Shown here in pieces: positions 1 to 11,111 of a stretch of 64,000 bases of DNA. The stretch is from Rhizobium sp. ARZ01 (GTDB lineage: Bacteria; Pseudomonadota; Alphaproteobacteria; Rhizobiales; Rhizobiaceae): positions 62,001 to 126,000 of the forward strand of contig NZ_JACVAE010000003.1 in assembly GCF_014851675.1 (NCBI RefSeq). Direction: 5' to 3'. The first letter of the stretch is position 1, and each line of letters starts with the position of its first letter. Below the pieces are notes generated by a model. That model was given only the letters and a program-made list of their open reading frames with translations. It did not search any database and was not told the origin of the DNA. Both the position numbers and the translations under genes were made by a program.

Positions 1-1143
1 GGCCATTTCCGGGGTCACATCCGCAATGACGGTCGCTTCGAAAAAAGTGCCGCCGAGCGCGTGGCGCTTGCCGCCCTGCACGACGCGGCCACCCTTCGAT
101 ACGGCGTCGGACACGTGCTCTTCGACCTTGGCAAGCGCGGCCTGATCGATCAGCGGCCCGAGAATGACACCTTCATCGAAACCGTTACCAGTCTTCAACT
201 TGCCGACGGCGGCTGCGAGCTTTTCGGCGAAGGCGTCATAGATGCCGTCCTGCGCATAAATGCGGTTGGCGCAGACGCAGGTCTGGCCGTTGTTGCGGAA
301 CTTCGCAATCAGGGCCCCTTCAACGGCGGCGTCTAGGTCGGCATCATCGAAGACGATGAAAGGTGCATTGCCGCCAAGCTCGAGGCCGAGCTTCTTGATG
401 GTCGGCGCGCTCTGGCGGTAAAGCTCCGCGCCGATCTCGGTCGAGCCGGTAAAGGTCAGCTTGCGTACTGTCGGGTTTGCGGTCATTTCCGCGCCGATCG
501 CCGCGGCCGACCCGGTGATGACGCTGAACAGACCTGCAGGCAGGCCGGCGCGCTCGGCGAGCACGGCGATCGCAATCGCCGAGAACGGCGTCTGCGACGC
601 CGGCTTCAAGACCATGGCGCAGCCAGCAGCAAAGGCCGGCCCGGCCTTGCGCGTGATCATTGCGTTCGGGAAGTTCCAGGGTGTGATCGCGGCGACAACG
701 CCGATCGGCTGCTTCATCACCAGGATGCGTTTGTCCTTCTGGTGGCCGGGCATGATATCGCCGTAGAGACGACGTGCTTCCTCGGCAAACCACTCGACGA
801 AGCTCGCTCCGTAGGCGATCTCGCCCTTGGCTTCCGCCAGCGGCTTGCCCTGCTCCATCGTCAGGATGCGGCCGAGATCGTCCTGGTTCGCCATAATCAG
901 TTCGAACCACTTCCGAAGGATCGCCGAACGCTCCTTGGCAGTACGGGCGGCCCACTCCTTCTGAGCCTTCTCGGCCGCAGCAATCGCTTCCTTCGTCTCG
1001 GCCGCGCCGAGCTTCGGTACATAGCCCACAAGTTCGCCCGTAGCGGGGTTCTTTACCGCGATTGCGGTCTGCGGGTCGGCGTCGATCCAGCGGGTACCGA
1101 CGGGGGCTGCCTGGCGCAGAAGGGTCGGATCTTTGAGGCTCAT
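1..1143 (-). CDS. gabD: succinate-semialdehyde dehydrogenase (3'-truncated by window)
   Basis: NAD(P)-dependent aldehyde dehydrogenase oxidising succinate semialdehyde to succinate, the last step of the GABA shunt. The 381 codons in the window cover the N-terminal four fifths of a protein usually about 485 residues long. Visible family marks are TPWNFPN (154-160), the nucleotide-binding FTGSTEIG (231-238), the general-base Glu255 in LELGG and the catalytic Cys289 in GQTCVC. The two cysteines around 289-291 and the overall sequence favour GabD over other ALDHs. The start is the ATG at 1143, preceded on the minus strand by a GGAGA-type ribosome site. It lies 35 bases downstream of a PLP decarboxylase on the same strand, so the two are probably cotranscribed. 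Substrate is inferred from family resemblance; a related short-chain semialdehyde is possible. Confidence 0.85.
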   Translation of the reverse strand, partial: MSLKDPTLLRQAAPVGTRWIDADPQTAIAVKNPATGELVGYVPKLGAAETKEAIAAAEKAQKEWAARTAKERSAILRKWFELIMANQDDLGRILTMEQGKPLAEAKGEIAYGASFVEWFAEEARRLYGDIMPGHQKDKRILVMKQPIGVVAAITPWNFPNAMITRKAGPAFAAGCAMVLKPASQTPFSAIAIAVLAERAGLPAGLFSVITGSAAAIGAEMTANPTVRKLTFTGSTEIGAELYRQSAPTIKKLGLELGGNAPFIVFDDADLDAAVEGALIAKFRNNGQTCVCANRIYAQDGIYDAFAEKLAAAVGKLKTGNGFDEGVILGPLIDQAALAKVEEHVSDAVSKGGRVVQGGKRHALGGTFFEATVIADVTPEMA

Positions 1144-1178
1144 GAAGGTGTCTCCTCGCTTCATTTTATTTCGCGCGG

Positions 1179-2585
1179 TTATAGGCTCTTTCGCGCCATC
1201 TCGACAATCACGTCGAAGGCAGTTTCCGCGTCCGTCTCCGTCATCTCGAACTGTCCCGCCTGGAAACGGATGACGAGGCGTCCGTCCACGCGTGTCTGCG
1301 TCAGATAGATGCGACCATCATCGTTGATCGCGTTTAGGAGCGCCTGATTGTGCTGATCCATGTCCCCATCCGTCCAGTGGCGGAAGGAGAAAAGGGACAG
1401 CACAGGGTCCGTGACGATCTCGAAATCCGGCTCCGCGGCGAGGCGCTGCGCTAGGCTCTGCGACCAGGCCACGTGATTGCGGATCGTCGTCTTCAAACCG
1501 GACAATCCGTGATAGCGGATAAGGAACCAGAGTTTCAGCGCTCGAAAACGCCGGCCGAGCGGTACCGACCATTCAGAATAGTTGATGAAGCCGTCCTTGC
1601 CGTGCGTCTTCAGATACTCCGGCTGAATCGCCAGCGTACGCACGAGATCCTCCGGATTGCGAAGAAAATGCGCCGAGCAGTCAAACTGGGCGCCCAGCCA
1701 CTTGTGTGGATTGAAGACGACCGAATCGGCAACTTCAACCCCCCTCCACAGCGTCCGGAATTCCTCACAGATCATAGCGGCCCCCGCCCAGGCGGCGTCG
1801 ACATGGACATAGAGACCATAGCGTCGCGCAACCTCAACGACAGCGGCAACATCATCACAGGCACCTGTACTGGTGCCGCCCGTGCATGCAACGATGCCGG
1901 CCGGCCGATAGCCGGATTCCAGATCGCTAACGATAGCGGTGTCCAGCGCTTCGACGTCCATGCCGCGCAGCGGCCCCTTCACCGGAATCCGCACCAGGTT
2001 CTCCTCGCCGATACCGGATACCCAGATGGCGCGGTCGATCGAGGTGTGGACCTGCCCAGAGGCATAGACCCGAACACGGTCTCCCCCCGACAAGCCGATC
2101 TTGTTGCCGTTCCAATGCAGCGCTCTTTCTCGCATGACGAGCACAGCGGCGAGTGTCGCCGAGGAGGCGGAGTCCTGGATCACGCCGGCAAAGCTATCTG
2201 GTAGGCCAATCGCCTGACGCAGCCAGTCCAGTACCTTCGTCTCGAGTTCTGTCGCCGCAGGTGAGGTCTGCCAGAGCATGCATTGCGCAGCCATTGCACT
2301 GACGAGGTATTCAGCGACGACGGAAACCGGCGCCGCATTGGCTGGAAAATAGGCGAAGAACCGCGGGTGCTGCCAGTGGGTCATTCCCGGCACGATCACG
2401 TCTTCGAAGTCCGCGAAGATCCGTTCCATGGGTTCGCCAGCTTCGGGCGGCGCCCCCGGAATCCTGGCCGCGGTTTCACCCGGCGTCATGGCAGGTCTCA
2501 CGGGACGTTCGCGAATGGTTGCACGGTAGTCCGCCCCCCATTCGGCCGCTTTGGTTGACCACTCCCTGAATGCATTTGAATCCAT
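1179..2585 (-). CDS. PLP-dependent group II decarboxylase (aromatic-L-amino-acid decarboxylase-like)
   Basis: A 468-residue fold-type I PLP enzyme of the aromatic amino acid/tyrosine/histidine decarboxylase family. The Schiff-base lysine is Lys295 in NPHKWLG, the cofactor-contacting Asp263 lies in HVDAAWAG, and the substrate-side HPRFFAYFPAN segment (73-83) is typical of DOPA/tryptophan decarboxylases. Length matches the family (about 470-480). It probably converts an L-amino acid to its amine and CO2 in the cytoplasm. The exact substrate cannot be read from sequence; tryptophan, phenylalanine and tyrosine are candidates, and glutamate is less likely given the aromatic-type N-terminal half. 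The succinate-semialdehyde dehydrogenase gene follows on the same strand after 35 bases, suggesting a degradation unit. The upstream 115 bases separate it from a divergently transcribed nitroreductase. Confidence 0.8.
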   Translation of the reverse strand: MDSNAFREWSTKAAEWGADYRATIRERPVRPAMTPGETAARIPGAPPEAGEPMERIFADFEDVIVPGMTHWQHPRFFAYFPANAAPVSVVAEYLVSAMAAQCMLWQTSPAATELETKVLDWLRQAIGLPDSFAGVIQDSASSATLAAVLVMRERALHWNGNKIGLSGGDRVRVYASGQVHTSIDRAIWVSGIGEENLVRIPVKGPLRGMDVEALDTAIVSDLESGYRPAGIVACTGGTSTGACDDVAAVVEVARRYGLYVHVDAAWAGAAMICEEFRTLWRGVEVADSVVFNPHKWLGAQFDCSAHFLRNPEDLVRTLAIQPEYLKTHGKDGFINYSEWSVPLGRRFRALKLWFLIRYHGLSGLKTTIRNHVAWSQSLAQRLAAEPDFEIVTDPVLSLFSFRHWTDGDMDQHNQALLNAINDDGRIYLTQTRVDGRLVIRFQAGQFEMTETDAETAFDVIVEMARKSL

Positions 2586-2700
2586 TGCACACCTCTCTCC
2601 AGCTGCGTAATTAACATAAAAAACATATCAGCCGGCGAGCAAGTCTCGCGGCTTTTTCACAGTCGACATCCGTCGCCCGGGAAGTCATCTTCCCTGGCGG

Positions 2701-3333
2701 ATGAAATCAAAACCAGCGGATTCCACCATGCCAGAGATCAACGGTCGCAAGGCCGGCCATGACATTCACCCGATCTTCCTCGAGCGCTGGTCGCCGCGTG
2801 CCTTCACCGGAGAGGCGATGCCGCAGGAGGATCTGCTGCGGCTCTTCGAGGCGGCGCGCTGGGCACCTTCGGCCAGTAATCGCCAGCCCTGGCGATTCGT
2901 CTATGCCCATCGCGGCACGGAGAAGTTCGTTCAACTGCTGGCAACCCTTGACGAGGGCAATCAGCGCTGGGCCGAAAATGCCTCCGTTCTTGCCGCGATC
3001 CTGTCGAAGACCCACAATCGCTCGCCAGCGACCGGCGAATTGCGCCCCGCCTACACTCATGCGTTCGACACGGGCGCGGCGTGGTGTGCCCTGGCACTAC
3101 AAGCAACCTTCGCCGGCTACAACGTTCATGCAATGGCGGGAATCGATCGGGACAAGGTCATGGCCGTACTGAATGTGCCTGAAGGCTATCGTGTCGAGGC
3201 GGGCCTTGCCATCGGAAAGGTTGCACCAAAAGAAACCCTCCCCGAGGACCTGCAGGCAAGGGAAATACCGAGCCAGCGTAACGCGGTTGAAGATTTTGCG
3301 TTTGACGGTGTCTTCAACGGAGAATGCTCTTAG
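2701..3333 (+). CDS. nitroreductase family protein
   Basis: FMN-dependent NAD(P)H oxidoreductase of the nitroreductase superfamily, 210 residues. The N-terminal RWSPRAFTGE segment and the following ARWAPSASNRQPWRF block are the usual FMN-phosphate-binding signatures, and the C-terminal region has the family's conserved GYRVEAGLAIGK-like segment. The physiological substrate is unknown; members reduce nitroaromatics, quinones or act on other small molecules. Neither candidate start has a strong ribosome site: the ATG at 2701 gives the longest form, while an ATG at 2728 (protein beginning MPEIN) is equally plausible. It is monocistronic, diverging from the decarboxylase and converging with the glutathione-transferase-type gene 21 bases downstream. 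Confidence 0.8.
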   Translation: MKSKPADSTMPEINGRKAGHDIHPIFLERWSPRAFTGEAMPQEDLLRLFEAARWAPSASNRQPWRFVYAHRGTEKFVQLLATLDEGNQRWAENASVLAAILSKTHNRSPATGELRPAYTHAFDTGAAWCALALQATFAGYNVHAMAGIDRDKVMAVLNVPEGYRVEAGLAIGKVAPKETLPEDLQAREIPSQRNAVEDFAFDGVFNGECS

Positions 3334-3354
3334 GCGCCAGTTACCGGCGCATTC

Positions 3355-4308
3355 TCAAAACAACATTTCCTGCGCAGGACCAATTGGCACGATACCCGCC
3401 GGGTTGAGTGAGGCGATCGAATAGTAGCCACGCTTGATGTGGTCGAGATTGACCGTTTCGGCCACGCCGGGCCAATCGTACATGCTACGAACGAAACCGC
3501 GCAGCCGAGGATAGTCAGCAAGCCGACGCAGGTTGCATTTGAATAGGCCATGATAGGCTACGTCGAAACGAACCAGCGTAACGAACAGGCGGATGTCAGC
3601 CTCCGTCGGATGGTCTGTAAAGAGGAAACGCCTCTCGCCGAGCTCGCCGTCGACCCAGTCAAGCGTCGCGAACACATCGAGAAACGCCTCTTCATAGGCA
3701 AGCTGTGTCGTGGCGAAGCCGGCGCGATAGACGCCGTTGTTCAATCCCGGATAAATGCGCTCACTGAAAGCATCGATCGCCTCTCGATGCTCGCGGGGAT
3801 AGAGGTCAATGGTGCCGGTCGCAAGCTCACCGAACCCGTCGTTCATCATCCGCAGGATATCGGCCGATTCGTTGTTAACGATCGTACCGCGCTTCTTGTC
3901 CCAGAGCACCGGAACCGTGGCGCGTCCGGTATAGTGCGGGTCTGCACGCGTATAGATCTCGTGCATGTAGGTGGCACCATTCACTGTGTCCGCTGTCGAA
4001 CCGGGATAGGATCCGAAACGCCACCCTTCCTTCGTCAACGCTGGCTCAACAACGGAGAGGCTTATAATATCTTGCAGCCCCTTGAGGTTTCGGCCGATCA
4101 AGGTCCGGGACGCCCAGGGACAAATGTAGGCGACATAGAGGTGATAGCGCCCTGCCTCGGCGGGATAGCCGCCCTCACCCGTAGGGTCTGGCTCGCCGCC
4201 GGGGGTTATCCAGTTGCGAAAACCGGATATCTGCCGGATGAAGCCTCCCTTTTCATCCTTTGCCTGCACGGGATGCCAGTCGGCCGTCCATTTTCCATCC
4301 ACCAGCAT
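3355..4308 (-). CDS. glutathionyl-hydroquinone reductase (Xi-class glutathione transferase)
   Basis: 317-residue member of the YqjG/ECM4 family. These cytoplasmic enzymes use glutathione to reduce glutathionyl-hydroquinones. The active-site CPWA tetrad (Cys63-Pro-Trp-Ala66) is the defining motif, separating it from ordinary Ser/Tyr GSTs. A GSY-TVNGATYMHEIY region and the all-helical C-terminal half with TLVRFDVAYHGLFKCN are also typical. Length agrees with the family (310-330). The N-terminus MLVDGKW is in the right place for this family. It converges with the nitroreductase gene, and both could serve quinone or nitroaromatic detoxification, though this link is only positional. Confidence 0.88.
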   Translation of the reverse strand: MLVDGKWTADWHPVQAKDEKGGFIRQISGFRNWITPGGEPDPTGEGGYPAEAGRYHLYVAYICPWASRTLIGRNLKGLQDIISLSVVEPALTKEGWRFGSYPGSTADTVNGATYMHEIYTRADPHYTGRATVPVLWDKKRGTIVNNESADILRMMNDGFGELATGTIDLYPREHREAIDAFSERIYPGLNNGVYRAGFATTQLAYEEAFLDVFATLDWVDGELGERRFLFTDHPTEADIRLFVTLVRFDVAYHGLFKCNLRRLADYPRLRGFVRSMYDWPGVAETVNLDHIKRGYYSIASLNPAGIVPIGPAQEMLF

Positions 4309-4452
4309 GACGTTTCCTCCAGTCGCGGGTTCTTACGCCTTTCGCTGCGCGCGGTCCGGCCACGACGTCCATCACGAATCAAAACATCAGCCGTGTCAAT
4401 TTAACGGGTTGTTGCGGCACCGTACCGGGACACGCCCAACAGGGATAGCAAA

Positions 4453-4480
4453 AAGCCCCCACCCGAGCGCGCAGGGGCTT
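4453..4480 (-). terminator. Rho-independent terminator after gyrB
   Basis: On the minus strand a 7-bp GC-rich stem (AAGCCCC/GGGGCTT) is followed by a short T run, 39 bases after the gyrB stop codon. Position and orientation fit transcription termination of gyrB. Confidence 0.75.
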
Positions 4481-4518
4481 CCTTATCCGGATTCACGTTC
4501 CGCGAACGATGTCGGCGA

Positions 4519-6999
<2,481 letters not shown>

Positions 7000-7022
7000 T
7001 CACCGCTCTTCCAGCCCAGCGA

Positions 7023-7051
7023 ATATAGGGATTTTAGCCCGGTTTTCCAAA
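7023..7051 (-). promoter_or_regulatory. predicted sigma-70 promoter of gyrB
   Basis: On the minus strand TTTGGA (7046-7051), a 17-base spacer, then a perfect rhizobial -10 CTATAT (7023-7028). Transcription would start near 7016, giving a leader of about 60 bases before the ATG at 6954. Prediction from sequence only. Confidence 0.5.
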
Positions 7052-7086
7052 CCTTGTGGCCGCCAATAGCGGCAGAAATCAGGGGA

Positions 7087-7467
7087 TCACGTCGATTTAC
7101 GGCGTGCATTGCAGGCCTTTTCGAGAATACCGGCCAGCCGCCTGATGGTTTCCGGCGGCAGATCGCGAATTTCGGCCGAAAGCCGGTTGGCGAAGGCGGT
7201 GTATTCCGGCGGCAGCCCGGCCGTGTCGACTGTGATTTTTGGATCAGAGATCCGGGCAATGCGAAACAGCTCCTCCGCCTCGTCCCAGATGATGTTGAAG
7301 TAGCCGGCAACGCGCTGAAGAAACTCGAAGCTCGGCGTACCGCGTCGACCATGTTCCAGCGCCGAGAGATAAGCCGGCGAAACGTTCAAGGCCTTCGCCA
7401 TCTCTTTTTGTGAGACCCCCTTCTTCTCCCGAAGGTGTCGAACTGCGACGCCGAAAGGGGTCGTCAT
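7087..7467 (-). CDS. XRE-family helix-turn-helix transcriptional regulator
   Basis: 126-residue DNA-binding protein. Residues about 8-62 form a Cro/C1-type HTH: VRHLREKKGVSQKEMAKALNV is followed by SPAYLSALEHGRRG, where the recognition helix lies. The C-terminal 60 residues have no recognised domain but are charged and helical, possibly for dimerisation. It starts inside the end of the smr gene (4-base ATGA overlap), so it is translationally coupled to the upstream smr-mltA run. No operator could be identified. It lies upstream of gyrB but gyrB has its own promoter. Target genes are unknown. Confidence 0.85.
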   Translation of the reverse strand: MTTPFGVAVRHLREKKGVSQKEMAKALNVSPAYLSALEHGRRGTPSFEFLQRVAGYFNIIWDEAEELFRIARISDPKITVDTAGLPPEYTAFANRLSAEIRDLPPETIRRLAGILEKACNARRKST

Positions 7468-8030
7468 AGGCGGTCTGCCTTGTCGCGGGCGAGACGGACA
7501 TAGATGGCGCCGTCGCCCCCGTGATTGCGCGCTGCCGGCTCATAAGAGGAAATCAGCGGACGAAACTCCGGCAGCGCAAACCAGAGCGGTACCGCGCGCT
7601 TCAGCGCCCCGTCGCTGCCGATGGACGTTCCCTTGCCCGTGATCACCAAAACATGCCGCATGCCGCGCGTGTGCGCCTTGATCAAAAAGCTAAGGAGAAG
7701 GCCATGCGCCTCGCTCTGGATCATTCCATGCAGATCGATACGCGCCTCCAGCGCCAGTCGGCCCTTTGCAATCTTGCGCTTGACAGGCCGCTCCAGGGGG
7801 GGGAGCCTCCCTTTGCCGGGCGCATCGGTCGTTATCCGGATTCCCCCGCTCTCCACCACATTCCGCCGGGCACTCGGTTTCTCGACAGGCGGCGAACTCG
7901 CCTCCTCCGGTGCCAGAAAAGCCTCCAGTGCTTCCAGTTCCTGCATGCGACCTGGCATCGCCCGGGCGCTGCGTGCGACCTTGCCCCAAAGAATGCGATC
8001 CTCGGTGCTGAGTGGCTTATCCCTCGCCAT
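7464..8030 (-). CDS. Smr/MutS2-type domain protein
   Basis: 188-residue protein with a C-terminal Smr domain (about 95-185), marked by the IDLHGM motif (98-103) and HVLVITGKG (126-134). Smr domains are nucleases or nucleic-acid binders in RNA quality control and MutS2 proteins; the activity here is not known. The N-terminal half is low in complexity and Pro/Glu/Lys rich. The longer open frame upstream has no family support; the ATG at 8030 (MARDKPLS) is chosen because it gives the usual N-terminus and overlaps the end of mltA by 14 bases. The gene sits between mltA and the XRE regulator in an overlapping minus-strand run. Confidence 0.85.
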   Translation of the reverse strand: MARDKPLSTEDRILWGKVARSARAMPGRMQELEALEAFLAPEEASSPPVEKPSARRNVVESGGIRITTDAPGKGRLPPLERPVKRKIAKGRLALEARIDLHGMIQSEAHGLLLSFLIKAHTRGMRHVLVITGKGTSIGSDGALKRAVPLWFALPEFRPLISSYEPAARNHGGDGAIYVRLARDKADRL

Positions 8031-9132
8031 GCTCAAATCTCTGCGCAATTGCCCTCGGCACGAAGACGTAGAAATCGGCAGCGTTGCGGACATGACCCGC
8101 GAGGGCACCGGCAGTATCGCCCGATCCGGTGAAGATATCGCCGCGGTTCGGCCCGACAATCGCCGAGCCCGTATCCAGCGCCAGCATTGCCCGGGCAAAG
8201 GGCTTGCCGCCATCGAGGTGTGTGAGGCCTTCGCTCCGGATGAAGAACGGTGTGCCAAACGTGTGGGTGAGGCGGTCGACGGCGAGCGAGCGCCCCGCGA
8301 CGATCGGCACCTTGGCCGCTGCGACCGGACCCAACCACAAGTCGTCCACGGGTGCGTCACGGAAGAAAATGTAAGACCGGTTGTGCCAGAGTACTTCATC
8401 GACTTGCTCGGGATGGCGAGAAAGCCAATCCCGAATCGAGCCCATGGAGACGGATGCGGCATCGATCTCGCCACGCTCGATCAAAAGCTTGCCGATCGGC
8501 GAGAACCGATGGCCGGTTTTCGCGGCATAGGTGATGCGCCGCACGCTGCCGTCGGCGTAAAGCAGGCGCGCTGCCCCCTGAACGTGTATGAAGAAGACAT
8601 CGACCTTCGAGCGAGCATAGGCAATTTCCAGTCCGCGTCCTTCCAGGAGCCCCTGATCGATCGCCGAACGGTCAGGATATTCCTCGATCTTGCCCTCCCG
8701 AACACGGCCGAATGCGAAATATGGATCGAAACCCGTCGGCCGCGTCGTGTCGTCGATATCGATCATATCGTCCGGCCGGCGATAGAATGGAAAGCGGAAT
8801 TCCGCGTCGGGCTCCGCCCGGACCTGGACTTCCGGCTCATAATAGGCCGTAACGAATCCCTTTGCTCCGTCTGATTTAACAATCAGGAATGGTTTGAACC
8901 AGTTCTCGAAGAAAACCCTTGCCTGGGCGGGACCGGCTGGCGAATATTCAGTGGCAGCCGCGAGCGCTGGCAGCAGTTCGTCTGCTGCGATGCCGAGCGA
9001 GCCGGTGCGATAGGGCTTCGCTGCCACAATATGCGCGCGACAACGCCCCATCGCTTCGAGGAGCGCTGTCGGATCATCCTCCGTCCATCCGGGTAGATCC
9101 GAGAAAGCGACCGGTTTCAGACGGAAATCCAT
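8017..9132 (-). CDS. mltA: membrane-bound lytic murein transglycosylase A family protein
   Basis: Lytic transglycosylase cleaving the MurNAc-GlcNAc bond with 1,6-anhydro formation, used in peptidoglycan turnover. It is 371 residues. The MltA domain includes KGFVTAYYEPE (91-101) and FFIHVQGAARL (180-190). The C-terminal 3D domain has Asp320 in LALDTGSAIVG and Asp339 in TGSGDTAG, where the catalytic Asp of the family lies. No signal peptide or lipobox is visible at the chosen start, and there is no in-frame upstream extension supplying one. Export is therefore unexplained, or the real start is elsewhere. Downstream of the Tim44 gene by 11 bases, and overlaps smr by 14. Confidence 0.88.
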   Translation of the reverse strand: MDFRLKPVAFSDLPGWTEDDPTALLEAMGRCRAHIVAAKPYRTGSLGIAADELLPALAAATEYSPAGPAQARVFFENWFKPFLIVKSDGAKGFVTAYYEPEVQVRAEPDAEFRFPFYRRPDDMIDIDDTTRPTGFDPYFAFGRVREGKIEEYPDRSAIDQGLLEGRGLEIAYARSKVDVFFIHVQGAARLLYADGSVRRITYAAKTGHRFSPIGKLLIERGEIDAASVSMGSIRDWLSRHPEQVDEVLWHNRSYIFFRDAPVDDLWLGPVAAAKVPIVAGRSLAVDRLTHTFGTPFFIRSEGLTHLDGGKPFARAMLALDTGSAIVGPNRGDIFTGSGDTAGALAGHVRNAADFYVFVPRAIAQRFEHGEG

Positions 9133-9143
9133 GGTCTAGCCGA

Positions 9144-9845
9144 TCAACCTTCCGATTCGGTCGCGATCAGCTTCCAGTTCGGATCGCGCGAGCGCGTATC
9201 GCGGGCAAAGGTCCACAGATCGTTTACCTCGGCCACGGATTCTGCGTCACCTTCAATCAGGTTGCCTGCCTTGTCGTAGGTTGCGGAGATCAGCTGGCTG
9301 ATGATGCGCAGCGTGATGTTGACCTCCTGGTCCTTGACCTCGGCCGAGATGACATCAGCCTTTTCAATGCCGACGAAGTTCGATTTCACGACTTCGCCCT
9401 TGCTCTCGCGCTCGGCGATCGCGGCATCGAAGCCCTCGTAGACTTCCCGCGACAGGAGGTTCTTCAAGGCCTTGCGATCACCATCGGCGAAGGCGACGAC
9501 GATCATCTCATAGGCGAGCTTGGCGCCGTTGACGAATTCCTTGGGATTGAAGGACGGATCGACGTCAACCACACGACGAAGCGCTTGGTTAAGCGATCCC
9601 GCCGGTGCGAAGGCATCGACCTCTGCGTAAGGCCCTTCATCCCCTTCCGATCCATCCCGGCGCGGCAGGGTAACGACCTTGCCGCGGTCAGGGCCTGGGA
9701 CCGGCTCTGTGGTTTCGCGACGGGAATAGGGATCGAAAGGCGGTTTTTCATTCCCCGTGCGCCGACCAAGAACATTGCGCAGTTGCAGAAAGATCACCAC
9801 TGCAGCCACGAGGAATAAAATTGTTACAAAGTCGAATGAGCCCAT
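9144..9845 (-). CDS. Tim44/TimA domain-containing membrane-anchored protein
   Basis: 233 residues with one N-terminal transmembrane segment (about 6-23, FVTILFLVAAVVIFLQL), a Pro/Arg/Lys-rich linker to about residue 95, and a C-terminal Tim44-like domain (about 100-230). The family is related to the mitochondrial import motor subunit Tim44; bacterial members are inner-membrane anchored and their role is unsettled. First gene of the minus-strand run Tim44-mltA-smr-XRE; it diverges from fxsA. secB, a translocation chaperone, is nearby on the other strand, a suggestive but not conclusive neighbourhood for an envelope-traffic function. Confidence 0.82.
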   Translation of the reverse strand: MGSFDFVTILFLVAAVVIFLQLRNVLGRRTGNEKPPFDPYSRRETTEPVPGPDRGKVVTLPRRDGSEGDEGPYAEVDAFAPAGSLNQALRRVVDVDPSFNPKEFVNGAKLAYEMIVVAFADGDRKALKNLLSREVYEGFDAAIAERESKGEVVKSNFVGIEKADVISAEVKDQEVNITLRIISQLISATYDKAGNLIEGDAESVAEVNDLWTFARDTRSRDPNWKLIATESEG

Positions 9846-10013
9846 ATCGATCCAGAACCACCGTTCACCTTTTTTGACTTACTCCCATATAATCCGCAAA
9901 AACCCATTCTTCAAATGTCGTCGCGGTCATTCACTCGATTGTGGCATGTCGTGGCGCAGAAGTCTCCGGTCGACATGGAAAGAACCGGAACGCAGCTTCA
10001 ATCAGGCATCCAA

Positions 10014-10472
10014 ATGGCAAGACTGCTCATTACCCTCTTCGTCCTGTCGCTCCCACTCCTGGAGATCGCAGGCTTCATCGTGATCGGTCGGCGCATCGGT
10101 CTGGGACCGACGCTTGTTCTTGTCGTCGTCTCGGCGGTGATCGGTTTGACGATCCTGCGACGCCAGGGACTTCAAACTTTGACGAGGCTGCGACAGAGAA
10201 GCCTCCCACAGGACCTGCCCGCCGAGCGCTTCTTTGATACCGCCATGGTGCTGTTTGCCGGGCTTCTCCTGATTGTCCCTGGCTTTGTCACGGACGCGAT
10301 CGCCCTGATATTGCTTCTGCCTTTCGTCAGAAAAGTCCTGGCGAACCGCCTTGCCAGCCGGCTTGTCGTGGTGAACTTCAACGCCGCAGATGATCCGCAG
10401 CCCGCCAGACCTGCGCAACCGCGCACGATCGACCTTGATGAGGGCGATTTCACCCGGAACGACCGTCGCTAG
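10014..10472 (+). CDS. fxsA: FxsA family membrane protein
   Basis: 152-residue inner-membrane protein. The first 100 residues contain three hydrophobic spans, ITLFVLSLPLLEIAGFIVIG, TLVLVVVSAVIGLTIL, and VLFAGLLLIVPGFVTDAIAL, the latter with the family's PGFVTD signature. The tail is short, charged and cytoplasmic. In E. coli FxsA is linked to overcoming phage F exclusion; its normal role is unknown. The longer in-frame start at 9915 would add 33 unsupported residues; ATG 10014 puts the first membrane span at the N-terminus as in the family. It diverges from the Tim44 gene and lies 90 bases upstream of secB. Confidence 0.85.
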   Translation: MARLLITLFVLSLPLLEIAGFIVIGRRIGLGPTLVLVVVSAVIGLTILRRQGLQTLTRLRQRSLPQDLPAERFFDTAMVLFAGLLLIVPGFVTDAIALILLLPFVRKVLANRLASRLVVVNFNAADDPQPARPAQPRTIDLDEGDFTRNDRR

Positions 10473-10498
10473 TCCGCGGTGACGCGGAGTTTCGCAGG

Positions 10499-10527
10499 GT
10501 TGTAAGCCTTTCGGCGAAATGCTAGAT
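10499..10527 (+). promoter_or_regulatory. possible secB promoter
   Basis: GTTGTA (10499-10504), 17 bases, then CTAGAT (10522-10527), one base off the rhizobial CTATAT. It lies 35 bases upstream of the secB start codon. The -35 match is weak. Confidence 0.35.
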
Positions 10528-10562
10528 CGCTGCCCACTAATTTTTGTCCCGAGGAAAGACCA

Positions 10563-11048
10563 ATGGCAACCGAAAACGACGCCGCCAACAGCGCGGCCAG
10601 CCCTTCCATCAATATCCTGGCCCAATATGTGAAGGACCTTTCCTTTGAAAACCCGGGCGCGCCGCGCTCGCTGCAGGCGCGCGACAAGGCTCCGTCGATC
10701 AACATCAACGTCAACGTGAACGCCAATCCGCTGTCGGAAACCGAATTCGACGTGGTGCTGTCGCTGAACGCCGAAGCCAAGGACGACACCAAGGTCCTGT
10801 TCAATGCCGAACTCTCTTATGGCGGCGTCTTCCGCATCGCCGGCTTCCCGCAGGAGCACATGCTTCCGGTTCTTTTCATCGAGTGCCCGCGCCTGTTGTT
10901 CCCGTTCGCCCGCCAGATCATCGCCGATGCGACCCGCAACGGCGGCTTCCCGCCGCTCATGATCGACCCGATCGATTTCGCGCAGATGTTCCAGCAGCGC
11001 ATGGCTGAGGAGCAACTGAAGGCGAAGGTTGCAAGCACGACCAACTGA
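10563..11048 (+). CDS. secB: protein-export chaperone SecB
   Basis: Cytoplasmic tetrameric chaperone that keeps preproteins unfolded and delivers them to SecA. 161 residues, the usual length. The core shows the beta-strand sequence [21 protein letters not shown], with the [31 protein letters not shown] region near the C-terminus typical of the family, followed by the alpha-helical [16 protein letters not shown] segment. The start ATG at 10563 is preceded by a GAGGAAAGA ribosome site. Its own promoter and terminator suggest a monocistronic unit. Confidence 0.96.
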   Translation: MATENDAANSAASPSINILAQYVKDLSFENPGAPRSLQARDKAPSININVNVNANPLSETEFDVVLSLNAEAKDDTKVLFNAELSYGGVFRIAGFPQEHMLPVLFIECPRLLFPFARQIIADATRNGGFPPLMIDPIDFAQMFQQRMAEEQLKAKVASTTN

Positions 11049-11075
11049 TCGGTTTGGCATACAATTTTAGGAAAG

Positions 11076-11098
11076 CGCCCGGCTCGGCCGGGCGTTTT
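11076..11098 (+). terminator. Rho-independent terminator after secB
   Basis: Perfect 7-8 bp GC stem (CGCCCGG/CCGGGCG with an inner C-G pair), a tight loop, then TTTT, 27 bases after the secB stop. Confidence 0.85.
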
Positions 11099-11111
11099 GC
11101 GTTTCAGGCTG

